Source: Euglena gracilis
Taxonomy: Eukaryota > Euglenida > Euglenophyceae > Euglenales
NCBI GenBank assembly: GCA_039621445.1
Contig: CP154954.1
Span: forward strand, 26,300,954 to 26,364,953
Direction of reading: 5' to 3'
Length of the DNA: 64,000 nt
The notes below the pieces were generated by a model. The model was not told where the DNA came from, made no database searches, and was given only the letters and a program-made list of their open reading frames with translations. Numbering within the stretch: position 1 is the stretch's first letter; every line of letters begins with the position of its first letter. Both the position numbers and the translations under genes were made by a program. Shown here in pieces: positions 12,113 through 23,743 of this stretch.

Positions 12113-12327
12113 CCCCCCTCCCCCGGGAAACTGTCATGCCCCAGGTACTAACCAACCTGCAAGGGTAATTTTCGTTAATTTTCTCTTTCTCTTCAAATCT
12201 CCTACCCGGGAAACTTCCAGGGTTCTTGGTACTGGCCAACCTGTCATGATTGGAAGTTGTCAGGGTCTCCGGTACTGGCCAACCTGTCAGGTGACGGTTC
12301 CCCCCCGGGGGAGGGGGGTATTCTCAT
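12113..12327. mobile_element. Delta-family element, copy 3
   Basis: Opens with CCCCGGGAAACTGTCATG and closes with GGTGACGGTTCC plus a G-run and TA, the inverted-end design of 34089-34252. Internal direct words TACTGGCCAACCTGTCA occur twice. It abuts the epsilon element, suggesting nested insertion. Confidence 0.6.
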
Positions 12328-12835
12328 TTTCCAGTTAGGTTATGTTTCACTCCCCGTGGACTTCTTGTGAAGGTGGCTTTCAGGCGTTCCAAGTCAGCAA
12401 GGCACTGAGGGCGAGCCCCCCCCCCCCTTGCGATGAGGCAGCACCCTGGCCGGGCTGGGGGCTCCTTAAAGAAATCTGCATACCTTCAAAGTGCAACAAT
12501 TCTTTTTGCATTTTGACCCTCCCTTCCCCTAACCTCTCCCACCCCCACCCCCATTCCGCCCCTCAGTTGAGATTTCGTCTGACTCACCTGGGTGTCCCTT
12601 TCGCAGGGAATGCTTTGGGGGCGAAGACGGGGCTGAACGGGGCCTCATTCCAAGCTTCATGGTTGTACCGATTGCCAAGGGCAGGGGAGTTGGTCGCAGC
12701 GTCCTCAAGGTGCTTGACATTGCCAAATGTCCAGCAAGACTTTGGTGCAACTGAGAAAATTGGGTGATCAAAAGAACTCTGTCCCGCTCAGAATACTTCG
12801 CCAAACTGGGTCACCAGTTGTGCTTATTCGGGGGG

Positions 12836-13012
12836 TCTGTTTCTGCATCCACCCCCACTGGCACGCCGACCGTCACGCCGTCGGCAACCCCAACAGGCAC
12901 GCCCTCGGCCACACCGTCCGCCACGCCCACCAGCACGCCGTCGGCGACGCCCACCGCCACACCATCCGCCACGCCATCCGCCACGCCCACGGCCACCCCT
13001 TCAGCCACCCAG
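12836..13012 (+). CDS. Thr/Pro/Ser array E (exon candidate)
   Basis: 59 codons starting [16 protein letters not shown] and ending TPSATQ. CAG-GACGGAGCC follows, then CTG-GTTTCT, which could be the true 5' splice site. It forms a module with array F and the intron between them, repeated as G-H downstream. Confidence 0.45.
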
Positions 13013-13017
13013 GACGG

Positions 13018-13439
13018 AGCCCCCCTCTTCTGGTTTCTCTTTTTTTTGCCACACTGGAGCACACACACACCCATCTCTTTAATGTTTTGCCTCTGGGGTG
13101 GGTTGGGGGCTGATGCAGACATCCCACTGAGTATCCGGGGGCAGAGCGATCAGGGAACACACAATTCTGTCAGTGCAATCCATGTGCGAAGTCTCTTGTT
13201 CGTCATCGTTTTTGTTGGGGAGTTCAAAGCTGATAGCTTTGTAATTTTCGAGTGGAAAGGAACCAAATGCTCTCTACCCAGAAGAGGACCAGGTACCCTT
13301 ATCCTGTAAAATTCCTAGAAAGAACCTGTTTTGGTATCCTGTCAAGCCAAGAGACACCTTCCCAAAGGAAAGGGTTAGAGGAGGAGAAGGAACGGAATAT
13401 TTTTTTCAGAGCCAGAAAAATAACGCATTGGACTCCTGA
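13018..13439 (+). repeat. Intron copy 1 of the E-F / G-H module
   Basis: This stretch shares long collinear words with 14657-15070, including GAGCGATCAGGGAACACAC and TACCCTTATCCTG. The intron was therefore duplicated together with its flanking arrays. Confidence 0.7.
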
Positions 13440-13835
13440 AGCTCTGCTTCTGACCCCACCCCCACCGGCACACCCTCTGCCACGCCCTCGGCCACTCCGA
13501 CAGCCACCCCATCTGCCACACCGTCTGGCACCCCAACCGCCACGCCTTCTGCCACCCCAACAGCCACCCCCTCCGCCACACCCTCCAGTACGCCCACTGC
13601 CACACCATCGGCCACGCCCACCGCCACGCCGTCGGCCACGCCGTCCGCCACTCCCACGGCCACCCCCTCCGCCACACCGTCCGGCACGCCGACTGTCACG
13701 CCGTCGGCAACCCCGACCGCCACGCCCTCGGCCACACCATCCGCCACGCCGACCGTCACGCCGTCGGCAACGCCCACCTCCACGCCATCCGCCACGCCAT
13801 CCGCCACGCCCACGGCCACCCCTTCAGCTGCCCAG
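13440..13835 (+). CDS. Thr/Pro/Ser array F (exon candidate)
   Basis: 132 codons, again 396 bp as in A, B and I. It opens [13 protein letters not shown] and ends TPSAAQDRS. The unit order is closer to array I than to A/B. CTCTCCTG-GTTCCT downstream is a shared candidate 5' splice site. Confidence 0.5.
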
Positions 13836-14365
13836 GACAGATCCATCCTCTCCTGGTTCCTCGCAACAATGACAATCTTTTGGTAGCTTGCCTGCCCCGC
13901 CACTAATCATGCTTGAATGCCGTTAAGTACTGCTGAACATTTTTGAAACGCCGCAGAACACTCCCGAACATGAGTGCACAGGCACATAAACATACACAGT
14001 TTGGAGAGTTGTTTGTATTCTGTTGTTGATCGCTGAAAATGAGCATCTGTTTCAGTTGTGTTCAACGACTGAACGGGACAGATGTATCCAGAGACATGGC
14101 ACGAACCCAGTAACCCTATCCCTCCTACCCCCCCTACCCCCCCTTCCCCCTGCCCCTCCAAATCCCCCCCTTTCCCCCTACCCCCCCACCAGCAACCCGC
14201 TGTTTGCTGTTTCCCTCATCTCGTACTACCTTTTCCCTCTTCTTCCAGACTTGAGGACAGAAGTTTGGAAGATTTTTTTTCTATTCATTTTCTTATCAAA
14301 GACACTACCAAAAAATGAAATAAGAGGCAATGGGCTCCAAGTTGAACACTGTTTTTCGATCCCGA

Positions 14366-14615
14366 AGCTCTGCCTCTGCCCCCACCCCCACCGGCACACC
14401 CTCCACCACACCCTCGGCAACCCCGACAACCACCCCATCTGCCACACCGTCCGGCACGCCGACCATCACGCCGTCGGCAACCCCGACCGCCACGCCCTCG
14501 GCCACACCGTCCGCCACGCCGACCGTCACGCCGTCGGCGACGCCCACCTCCACGCCATCCGCCACGCCATCCGCCACCCCCACGGCCACCCCTTCAGCTG
14601 CCCAGGACGGAGCCA
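14366..14615 (+). CDS. Thr/Pro/Ser array G (exon candidate)
   Basis: Opens [17 protein letters not shown] and ends TPSAAQDGA, about 83 codons. Its upstream flank (TTCCAGACTTGAGGACAGAAG ... TTTCGATCCCGAAGC) is shared with array I, and its downstream flank with array E. Confidence 0.5.
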
Positions 14616-14619
14616 CCCT

Positions 14620-15073
14620 CTCCTGGCTGCCTGGTTTCTCTTTTTTTTTGCAAAACTGGAGCACGGAAACATCTCTTTAATGTTTTCCAGACCCTTTGGG
14701 GGTGCTTCTACAGATGGCGTGGTGAATAGCTGGGGCCAGAGCGATCAGGGAACACACGATTCTGTCAGTGCGATCCATGTGTGGGATTGAGCCAGAGAAT
14801 CTCTTATTCGTCATCGTTTGTGGTGGAGTTCGATGCTGATATTTCTGTATTTCTGCAATTTTCGAGTGGAAAAGAACCACATGCTCACTACCCAGAAGAA
14901 GAGGAAGGAGCAGTCGACCAGTACCCTTATCCTGATAAATTCCCAGAAAGAACTGGTTTTGGTATCCTGTCAAATCAGGAGACAGCTTTCCAGAGGGGAG
15001 GGTTGGAGAGGGGGAAAACGAAAGGAATTTTTTTTCTACAGAACCAGAAAAGTCACAAATTGGGAACTCCCGA
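14620..15073 (+). repeat. Intron copy 2 of the E-F / G-H module
   Basis: Collinear with 13018-13439, from ATCTCTTTAATGTTTT near its start to the GAGGGTTGGAGAGG-like words before array H. Divergence is clearly higher than in the 1-2453 duplication. Confidence 0.7.
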
Positions 15074-15313
15074 AGCTTTGCCTCTGCCTCCACCCCTACC
15101 GGCACACCCTCCGCCACGCCCTCGGCCACTCCGACCGCCACCCCATCTGCCACACCGTCCGGCACGCCGACCATCACGCCGTCGGCAACCCCGACCGCCA
15201 CGCCCTCGGCCACACCGTCCACCACGCCCACCAGCACGCCGTCGGCGACCCCAACTGCCACGCCATCCGCCACGCCATCTGCCACGCCCACGGCCACCCC
15301 TTCAGCTGCCCAG
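15074..15313 (+). CDS. Thr/Pro/Ser array H (exon candidate)
   Basis: 80 codons opening [13 protein letters not shown] and ending TPSAAQNRS, a shortened relative of array F. The 3' flank (CTCTCCTGGTTCCTGGCAC ... AATCATGCTTGAATGCCG) is shared with F and, more distantly, with array L. Confidence 0.5.
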
Positions 15314-15672
15314 AACAGATCCATCCTCTCCTGGTTCCTGGCACAACGACAATCTTTCGGCAGCTGGTCGCCCCCGACACTAATCATGCTTGAATGCCGT
15401 TAAGCAATGCCGCAAATGGTCCAGGGTGTCTGTACGAGATATGCAACGCCGATTCAAAGCACAGTGGTGGGGCGAACTGAATCAACCCACCAGTGGTATT
15501 GCCTACTGTATTGGCAGTGTTCAGGAGGGCTATGTACAGAAGGGAGCGCAACGTACAGATGGGTAAACCCCATGGGCAGGTTAGCAGTGTTCAGGATGGG
15601 GAGGGTTTGGAAAATATACTGAACGTTTTTGCAACACCGCAAAACACTCCCTAATATGAGTGCACAGGCACG

Positions 15673-15673
<1 letters not shown>

Positions 15674-15761
<88 letters not shown>

Positions 15762-15806
15762 ACCCACCCACCCACCCACCCACACCCAACCACACACACA
15801 CACACA

Positions 15807-15858
<52 letters not shown>

Positions 15859-15902
15859 TGCACGCACGCACACACACACACACACACACACGTACACACG
15901 TA

Positions 15903-15950
<48 letters not shown>

Positions 15951-15958
15951 CATACACA
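15674..15958. repeat. (CA)n / (CCCA)n / (CGCA)n compound microsatellite
   Basis: A long CA run passes into CCCACC units, then CGCA units and back to CA. It sits exactly where the module copy after array F (13985-14000) has only a short CACATAAACATACACA, so it expanded after module duplication. Confidence 0.95.
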
Positions 15959-16047
15959 CTGTTTGTATTCTGTTGCTGATCGCTGAAAATCAACTGTGAT
16001 TTCAGCGACTGAGCAGGGCAGATGTATTGTGAGGCATGGCACGAACC

Positions 16048-16560
16048 CAGGACCCCCCCCTGCTCCATTCTACCTCCTACCCCCCCCTGCCCCCCTCAAA
16101 CCCCCAAATAACGGGGCAGTGCCCTTTGGGTGGGCATTGCCCAAATAACGGGGCAGGGGGCAGAGCAAAAACATAGTTCCAATAGTGGGGTACTCCCAGT
16201 TTTTTTTTTGGTCCAAGAAGTTAGTGACGGCGAAAATGTTCCACAGCACTTACCTGCCGTGAGTGTTTCGCAGTAGGCTTTGGGGGAGGGACAGAAGAGA
16301 CAGATGGTGCAAGTGGAATCAGGGATGGGTCAAAATCATGTTCAAGGTCTCGGATTTCAGGTTTGCAGCGACATCAGAGGATGTGTCACTCATCACAAAA
16401 GGTCTGTGAGGGAATACCATGATGATTGGTAGAGCCCAAATAACGGGTCGGGGGGAAGGCCAAAAATATGGTGCCAGTTACAAGGCACCTCGCCCTGTTA
16501 CTCGGGGGGTTTTACCCCCTATCCCTGCCCCCCTTGCCCCCCTTGGCCCTCCAGCCCCCC
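16048..16560. other. Non-coding spacer with AAATAACGGGG words
   Basis: No exon supported. The word CCAAATAACGGG occurs near 16105, 16140 and 16436, always beside G- or C-runs. It recalls the ends of the alpha-family elements. Confidence 0.5.
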
Positions 16561-16700
16561 CCTGTCTTTTCCCTCTTCTTCCAACTTGAGGACAGAAGGT
16601 ATTTTATTTATTTTTATTACTTTTCTTATCAATCTCGCAACGACAAAAAATGAATTAAGAGGCAATCGGCTCCAAGTTGAACACTATTTTTCGATCCCGA

Positions 16701-17096
16701 AGCTCTGCTTCTGCCCCCACCCCCACCGGCACACCCTCTGCCACGCCCTCGGCCACTCCGACAGCCACCCCCTCCGCCACACCGTCTGGCACCCCAACCG
16801 CCACGCCTTCTGCCACCCCAACAGCCACCCCCTCCGCCACGCCCTCCGGCACACCCACTGCCACACCATCGGCCACGCCCACCGCCACGCCCTCGGCAAC
16901 GCCGTCCGCCACTCCCACAGCCACCCCATCTGCCACACCGTCCGGCACGCCGACCGTCACGCCGTCGGCAACCCCGACCGCCACGCCCTCGGCCACACCA
17001 TCCGCAACGCCCACCAGCACGCCGTCGGCAACGCCCACCTCCACGCCATCCGCCACGCCATCTGCCACGCCCACGGCCACCCCTTCAGCTGCCCAG
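16701..17096 (+). CDS. Thr/Pro/Ser array I (exon candidate)
   Basis: 132 codons, 396 bp, opening [17 protein letters not shown] and ending TPSAAQ. Its upstream 130 bp match those of array G. Unlike the others, it is followed after a few codons by a stop in frame (GTTTCAGCTTGA); GTTTCA could act as a splice donor. Confidence 0.5.
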
Positions 17097-17306
17097 GACA
17101 GAGTTTCAGCTTGAGAATTGACGATGTCTGCTTTGGTCTACTTCCCCACCCCACCTCCTGCCAGTTGATGTTAGTACAAGGTTGTTTTCGGCTCACAGTT
17201 TGCCAAGTTATTTGGCCATTAACATATATAAATGAATATGATAAATATAATATATAAATATATATATATACATATTATGTGATGTAAAATATTATATTAT
17301 GTAATA

Positions 17307-17721
17307 AACCCCCCCCCAAAAAATAAGACCGGGGGTCCATTTCATGGGTCGGTTGCTGGAAAGCCCGAGGGGGGGTCTTATTCATGGGGGGGGTCCATTT
17401 TATGGATTTTTGCTGGAAAAAATTTTCGACCCCCAAAATGTCCAAAAATGACCCCTCAAAATACCACTTTTCGAAAAATTTGGCGCTTTGCGCCAGACAA
17501 ATAGGGTAAAATATGCTGAATTGTGTGAAAACAGTCCCAAAATAGCAGATTTACCCCCCCCAAAAAGTCCCATTTTTCAAAATTCCGGCGCTTCGCGCCG
17601 GCAGGGGAGGTCTTATTCATGGGGGGGGTCCATTTCATGGATTTTTGCTCGGACCGGCCAGGGGGGTCTTATTTTTGGGGGGGTCCATTTTATGGGGGGG
17701 GTCTTATTTTGGGGGGGGGGT
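17307..17721. mobile_element. Beta-family TA-flanked element, copy 1
   Basis: Flanked by TA on both sides, beginning AACCCCC and ending GGGGGT. Internal words AATAAGACC / GGTCTTATT alternate with G-runs. Two perfect small hairpins occur: GGCGC-TTT-GCGCC at 17482-17494 and CCGGCGC-TTC-GCGCCGG at 17585-17601. An inverted relative lies at 40911-41351. There is no open reading frame of note, so it is a non-autonomous element, Tc1/mariner-like by its TA target. Confidence 0.65.
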
Positions 17722-17945
17722 TATGATATTATGTATATATTGTATAATTGTAATATTATATTATGTTTAATATTATATTCTGTAAAATATTATATAATGT
17801 AATAATATAAATAAATAAATTGGCAGTCCACAGCTTTAAACGGTTGCAAACCAAAATACGCCCTGGCGTTGTAATTAAATTGTGCTGCAGTTTGAGTTGA
17901 GCATGAGTCCACCAATGGGGGAACAGAATTCTCTTCACAGTACGA

Positions 17946-17985
17946 AGCAGCAGAAGCAGCAGCAGCAGCAGCAGCAGCAGTCGCA
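17946..17985. repeat. (CAG)n trinucleotide repeat
   Basis: About eleven CAG units followed by CGCAGCAG. No surrounding exon is supported. Confidence 0.9.
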
Positions 17986-18603
17986 GCAGAAAATAAAACA
18001 CAGCACCAGCAGAAGAAGACAGCCTGCATAAATGTAAACATCCACATATGCTGGGTTCAATGAAGATGAATATATGCAAACATGAGTAAGCAAAACAACC
18101 TTGGGGAAAGGTTGTTCAGCGGAGAGCTCGCCGTCTCCTGGCAAATGTCAGAGAAATCTGGTGTTTGGGGGAGCTGCCATTTTTGCGATTTTGGCACCCC
18201 CGCCTGTATTGTAAAATAAACCCGTCAACGGCATTAAATTCCACAAAATTGGTTTGTGTGAGATTTTCATCAGAGACGTAAATAGGGGAGACAGAAGGGG
18301 TCCCTTGTGTCCAGCAGCAGGCTAAGAGCAAGGTGCTTTAAGCAGTTTTGTGTGTTTTTCTCCCTTTGAAATAAGCCACATTTTGGCCTCATGTTTCTAT
18401 TTTATTTATTTGCCTGCTAATAGGAAATGTAAATTTATGGGAATTTAAATTCCTATTTATTTATTACCATTTAATTTATGGGAAACGGAAGTTATGGGAA
18501 TTATAAATTCCTATTAATTAAAAATTTGTTCACTTATTGAACGCAAATCAGCCCCCCCCCCCCCACTGCTCCAACATTGTTATGATCAGTTTATCCATCG
18601 CCG

Positions 18604-19059
18604 ACTCTGCTTCTGCCCCCACCCCAACCCCGACGCCGTCCGCCACACCGTCCGCCACGCCCACGGCCACCCCCTCGGCAACACCCACCGCCACACCCTC
18701 AGCTACGCCGTCCGCCACCCCCACCGCCACGCCCTCGGCCACACCGTCCGCCACGCCCACCGCTACACCGTCCGCCACCCCCACGGCCACACCTTCGGCC
18801 ACGCCGTCCGCCACGCCCAGCGCCACGCCGTCCGCGACGCCCAGTCCCACCCCGACCGCCACTCCCTCCGCGACCCCCACGGCCACGCCGTCCGCCACGC
18901 CTTCCGCCACGCCCTCGGCCACGCCATCCGCCACCCCAACCCCCACGCCCACCGCCACGCCCTCCTCCACCCCCACCGCAACCCCATCAGCAACGCCGTC
19001 TGCCACTCCCTCTGCCACGCCTTCAGCCACGCCAACGGTCACTCCCTCCGCCGCGCAGG
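18604..19059 (+). CDS. Thr/Pro/Ser array J (exon candidate)
   Basis: About 152 codons, the longest uninterrupted TP-array. It opens [17 protein letters not shown] and contains the block [17 protein letters not shown] shared with arrays K and O. It ends TPSAAQ, followed by GG-GTGGCT, so a canonical GT donor exists at 19060. This is a third sequence clade of arrays. Confidence 0.5.
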
Positions 19060-19124
19060 GGTGGCTTGTTCTTTTGAAGCGCGAAGTGCTGGCTTGTGGT
19101 TGCTCACCGACCACCCCCAAATGA

Positions 19125-20362
19125 AAGCCGCAGCAGGCATTATTCTTCAGACCTGGTTTTTGGTCAGGTCTGGTTTTTGTTGTTTTTTTTTGGACCGACC
19201 TCACCCCCCTCCTCCAAGAGACACTGTGGTGTTGGCAAATAACAGCAGTTTTATGCAGTTTCGGTGCTATTTGGACAAGATTTTTTGTCGAATTGTTCAC
19301 TTTGAGAAATGGCATTTTGTTGTGGATTTGATGAACAGAATCAGATCCTGCCCCAAAGCAATTTCAAACGTTTTGGAAGAGCTTTTCTGGGGAAAAAGAC
19401 AATGTTTCCAAAAATGTGGCGTTGGGTGCGTTGGGTGTAGGTTTAGGGCATTTCTTCAGCCAGACCCACAAACCTACCCCTGGGCGGGAGTCCAGACAGC
19501 CGGCACGTTTCCCATCCTGCAGCCCGGCTGGGCTGTGGACCCCCCTGGAGGGGGGTCGAGTGGGAGAAAAGTTATTGCAGCCCGGCAAAGCTGGACGTCA
19601 AATATGGCCAGAACGGCCATTTCTGAGCATTTTTGAGGTTTTTTTGGGGGGGGTTTCACCCCCAAATTTTGGCTGAAAAATTCAACCCAACTGGATTTGG
19701 GCCTTTTGTTTTTGGGTGCGTGCCGGGTCCAGCCTGGGGACCCCCCCCCCAGACCCCTCCCACGTCCTGGGGGTGGATCCAGCCAGCACCTTTTTTCTCT
19801 ACGCACACCTTTTTCCAGCCAGCCGGTTGATCCCCCTTTGGGGGTCCTTTTGAAATTCCCTGGTTCGGAACTGTTTTGTTGACACACCGTGTTGTCAACA
19901 CCCCCATGCCACGTCCCATTCAGGAACGTTGGGCGGGTGAGTTACCAAGGTTTGTATTTTGTTTTACTCTTCTACAATTTTGTTCTCCCATTCTGTTGGC
20001 CCCAAACAATAATTCTCTGCCCCTTCAGAACCCACATTATCTTATGCTCATATTTGGCAAAAAAGCATCAAGACCTAGCGAAAAAATGTCATTGTGGTAT
20101 CTAACATAGCCCCTTGGCAAGTTTACAGCTTTCAGTGATGAGGGGAGTATTTCGAAGATGCACCTGTTTTGCCTCAAATCATATTTTGAGGACACCTTAT
20201 GCATATAAAGGAGGAATAAAAACACTAAAAGGGAAACTGTGCAAACACACCATAACAAACCGTCGGGTGTTTCAATTCATACTGCCACTCGGTCATAGGG
20301 TTAATGGAAGAGCAGCACTTTCCCCCATTCAAGTTCCTCATGTGGCATTCAAGATTTTTCAC
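19125..20362. other. Non-coding spacer between arrays J and K
   Basis: No exon supported. It contains C/G-run inverted motifs around 19530-19560 and 19740-19850, of the same general build as the zeta elements. Confidence 0.5.
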
Positions 20363-20635
20363 CTCTGTCTCCACCCCATCCGCCACACCCTCAGCTACCC
20401 CGTCTGCCACCCCCACCGCCACGCCCTCGGCCACACCGTCCGCCACGCCCACCGCCACCCCATCCGCCACCCCCACGGCCACACCTTCGGCCACGCCGTC
20501 CGCCACGCCCAGCGCCACGCCGTCCGCGACGCCCAGTCCCACCCCGACCGCCACTCCCTCCGCGACCCCCACGGCCACGCCGTCCGCCACACCTTCCGCC
20601 ACGCCCTCGGCCACGCCATCCGCCACCCCAAAAAG
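20363..20635 (+). CDS. Thr/Pro/Ser array K (exon candidate)
   Basis: 91 codons, collinear with the middle of array J. It ends with the sequence ...ACCCCAAAAAG followed by GTACCT, a plausible canonical 5' splice site. The upstream sequence TTCAAGATTTTTCACCTCTG gives a pyrimidine tract but no clear AG, so the start is approximate. Confidence 0.5.
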
Positions 20636-20803
20636 GTACCTATTAATAAAAGCAAATCACCATTGCGCTATCAGATTCAGAATGCATGGATACATATGGT
20701 TTTTGTTTGTGTCCCCCTTTTCCCTGGTGGCAAGCTTCGCTCTTACCCATAAAGGGATAAGAGCTCAGCGACCCCTCCACACCCTCCCATATTATGCCCA
20801 GGG

Positions 20804-21365
20804 CAGAACGGGAATCGGCCGAACAGCCAGGGTGGTGGGTGGGGTGGGGGGTCGACCACCCTCCCACCCCTGCATGGTGGGTGGGGTGTCGACCCACCCC
20901 CCACCTCTTCCCAAAAGAATGCACCCGGTGCCTTCGGTGCCGGGTGCATTTTGGACCCATTTTGGGACCCATGTGGGTGGTCCTCCCAAAACCCCCAAAC
21001 CCCCATTTTTTCACACCTTCCAAAATTTCACATTTTCTCGAAAGTTTGGTTTTTGAAGCAAGAAATGCTGTTGAAAGTCCAAAAAGTTCCAAGAGAAAAA
21101 CGTCAGTAAAATTTGACTGTGCCAAAATTGGGTCCAATTTTTTTGGCGTTTGTTTTTTTCACCCCCTCCTAAAAAGGACCAATTTTTAAACCTGAATTTT
21201 TTTTGATTCTTTGCGAAAAAAACGTGGTTTTCATCAAAAAATCATGTAATTTGGGTTCATTTTTTCAGGAAAAAAATTCAAAAAATTTCCCCGACCAAAA
21301 TCCCCGTTTTCCTAAAAATGGTGAAAATGCCGTGGTGGGTTGGGGGGTCGACCTACCCCAGGTGA
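20804..21365. mobile_element. Epsilon-family inverted-repeat element, copy 2
   Basis: Collinear with 11551-12112: the same AACAGCCAGGGTGG opening, GGGGTCGACC palindromes near both ends and the same T/A-rich interior. The left end has an extra inverted C/G block. The hairpin TGCACCCGG...CCGGGTGCA lies at 20920-20948. Confidence 0.6.
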
Positions 21366-22156
21366 AGGGGGTGGACGGGTGCGAACCACAGCCCCCCCCC
21401 CCCCGCTGGGTCTTAAAAAAACCGCCGTTGTGATAAATCTGCCCAAACAATTCTAAAAGGCATAACCCCTCCTGTCTTATGTCTTTTGTCATGCCAAAAT
21501 AAAATTTAGGATGTTACCGAGGATGTTTATTCTTGGAGATTTCTGCACGCTTTTTTTGAGTGTACAAATTGTGTTCAAAACCATTTAGCCCTAAACTGAG
21601 GCCGTGTAAATTGCCCCAACAATGGTGAATGTTTAAGCGGAAAAGGAAGCGGAAACAAAAAATTTTAGACAGCGATGACACGTTTCCTGCTTCATTTATT
21701 CAAATTTTTGTGGTTTTCTTTGCTAATTTCGACTTTTGGTCAAAGTATTGGGGCCCCTTTTTGCTCACCTTGGCGTCTGAAAGAAGTCAGTCACTCTAAG
21801 CCAGTCCTCCGACAGAAACAGTCCAAAAACGCTCCCAGTTCTGCTTCATTTCGAGGCGTCTGGAGGGCCTTGAGACCTTAAAAGAAGGGGAAGCGGATAT
21901 CTTCAAAATTGCTTCTTTTTTGGGACGCCGACGAGTGGATAGGAGGGATCGGCGGAGGTAAGGAGAGCACGCACAGCCACCCCCCCCCCGAATTTTCCAA
22001 ATAGCCACGAGGAAGCGGAAATTCGCTTCCTCGTGACCATTCCAATTTAATAGTTGTTCCGTGTGAGGGCAGGAAACACCTCATACCGTTGCATATGCCC
22101 ACTTGAAAACCTGGGCTGTGCAAAATGGACGCTCACTGGCGGTGGGGATGCCAACA
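21366..22156. other. Non-coding spacer
   Basis: No exon supported. 22010-22035 carries GGAAGCGGAAATTCGCTTCC, a near-perfect palindrome related in style to the GCGG-N4-CCGC set. Confidence 0.5.
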
Positions 22157-22290
22157 AGCGGTGCCGGCACCGCTGGGGCACCGCTTGGCACCGCTGGGGC
22201 ACCGCTGGGGCACCGCTGGGGCACCGCTTGACACTGCTGGCACCGCTTGACACCGCTGGGGCACCGCTTGGCACCACTGGGACAGGAACC
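22157..22290. repeat. GGCACCGCTGGG minisatellite
   Basis: About eleven units of GGCACCGCTKGG-type sequence. Reverse-complement units reappear at 22455-22500, so the two tracts could pair across a 165-bp spacer. Confidence 0.85.
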
Positions 22291-22715
22291 CATGGAATAA
22301 TACTGAGGGAAAAAAAAACGGGGATATCCCATAAGAAAGCATGAAAGCATCTCGTTGTGACATAAACATTTGTGGCCATCAAAAAAACCTGTATAAAACA
22401 AAAGGCACATGGAAAAATTTTTGCAAGGGTTCCCCCTAAAAAAAGAAAGCCTTCTGTCCCAGCGGTGTCAAGCGGTGCCAGCGGTGTCGGCACCGCTTTT
22501 TAGGCATCCCCGGTGAGAGGTCACCCGCTGTGTTTGTGCTGTGACGGAAGCAAAGAATTGCTGCCCCCCCCAAAGATAAAGAGAGAGCGGAAGCTGAAGC
22601 CAAAACTGAGGAAGAAAGGCACTGGAGTCTAATTGAGGGAGGACCAGTCACACTTCGACTCATGGCTCAAAGTGGGACCCCAATCATTTCAGACTCTGCC
22701 ATCGATTTCTTGACC

Positions 22716-23060
22716 AAAAATCTCACCCGGAGAAATGGTGGAGTCGGAATTGGGGGGGGGTTAATCCGGCCCAGTTTGGACCCTTCACGGATGAGTAAAC
22801 CCCACCCCCACTTAAAACTCCCTACTTATACCCCCCTCGGGCCGACCAACCAAACCGGATCCTATAAACCCCGGGGGGTTTATAAGTAGGGGGGGTTTAA
22901 CTCGGGCCTGTGGGCAGTTGGGGGTTAACCAGAGGTGATTCGGAAAATATAAATCCAGTCGCTCGCAACTGCAAAAGAAATTCTTGGAACGGGCTCATGG
23001 TGATAGTCCGCTGGTTCCCCTACCTACCCGGCGGGGGGAGGGCGGGGGGGTTCAACCCCC
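22716..23060 (+). repeat. Eta repeat, copy 1 (interrupted by the gamma element)
   Basis: Collinear with 23744-24010. Shared words include AAAATCTCACCC, CAGTTTGGACCCTTC, GCAGTTGGGGGTTAACCAG and GGTGATAGTCCGCTGGTTC. This copy is interrupted by the gamma element at 22798-22898, absent from copy 2. Confidence 0.8.
22798..22898. mobile_element. Gamma-family TA-flanked MITE with visible empty site
   Basis: A 101-bp element beginning AACCCC and ending GGGGTT, with TA on each side. Inside are inverted CTTATA / TATAAG arms around a core with CCGGATCCTATAA. The paralogous eta repeat copy 2 has only one TA at the equivalent site (23835-23836), with matching flanks GAG-TA-ACT. The comparison shows insertion with TA duplication, as in Tc1/mariner MITEs. 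A TAA duplication (PIF/Harbinger-like) cannot be fully excluded because the element starts with A. Confidence 0.75.
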
Positions 23061-23743
23061 CTTTTCCCCAGTGGCCCAAAGTGACCCAAAATGCATGGGT
23101 TTCGAGCCAAAAACTGGGGGGGGGGGGGCGAAAAACGCTCATACTCGGCTCAAAAACAGTTTTTATGGATCTACGAGGCTCAAAAAAGATGGCATTTGGG
23201 ATTTTTTTTGACTTCTTTGACCTAATTCAGCGGGGAGTTACACAGAAAACAAAATGTGGTTAGGTTGGGCTTTTAAAAGGCTTTAATTTAGGACTTTTCC
23301 TTTGATTTTGCTTCATTTTCGAGATATCTGGAAAAAAAACTGATTTTTTTTGTCCCGAAAACGGCTAAGTTTGAAACAAGCCGAAACTGTGCAAAATGGC
23401 CAAATTTGGTCCAAAAAAATGGCCATAACTCGGGCTACACGAAGAGTTGGGGATAAAGTACACCATTTTTGGATAGGGTATTCCAAGGGCTTCATTTTTG
23501 CTCTGCGGACATTTTCTTTTATTTTGCTTCATTTTCGAGTTATTTTGAGAATATTGTCCCCCCCCAAACATCCCGAAATGGCCGTTTTGGACCACAAAAG
23601 CGTGCCAGAACACAGGCCAGGCGTGTTGGTAACAAAAATGACGTTTGGGGGGTGATGGAGGACCTTCATTTGGTCTGACAGACACTTCCGGAATAATGTT
23701 CGTTTTCTCAAGATTTTGTAAAAATCGATTATTTTTTTAATAC

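Noticed and set aside
15629-16068. His-Thr and Cys-Val repeat frames
   Set aside because: Translation of a (CA)n/(CGCA)n microsatellite, open in several frames by composition.
12836-17096. CRISPR array
   Set aside because: Repeats are 12-bp coding units and duplicated modules, without equal spacers or cas genes, and the context is eukaryotic.
17207-17830. tRNA or other structured RNA gene in the AT-rich stretch
   Set aside because: No cloverleaf, A/B box or known RNA motif could be recognised; the hairpins there belong to the beta element.
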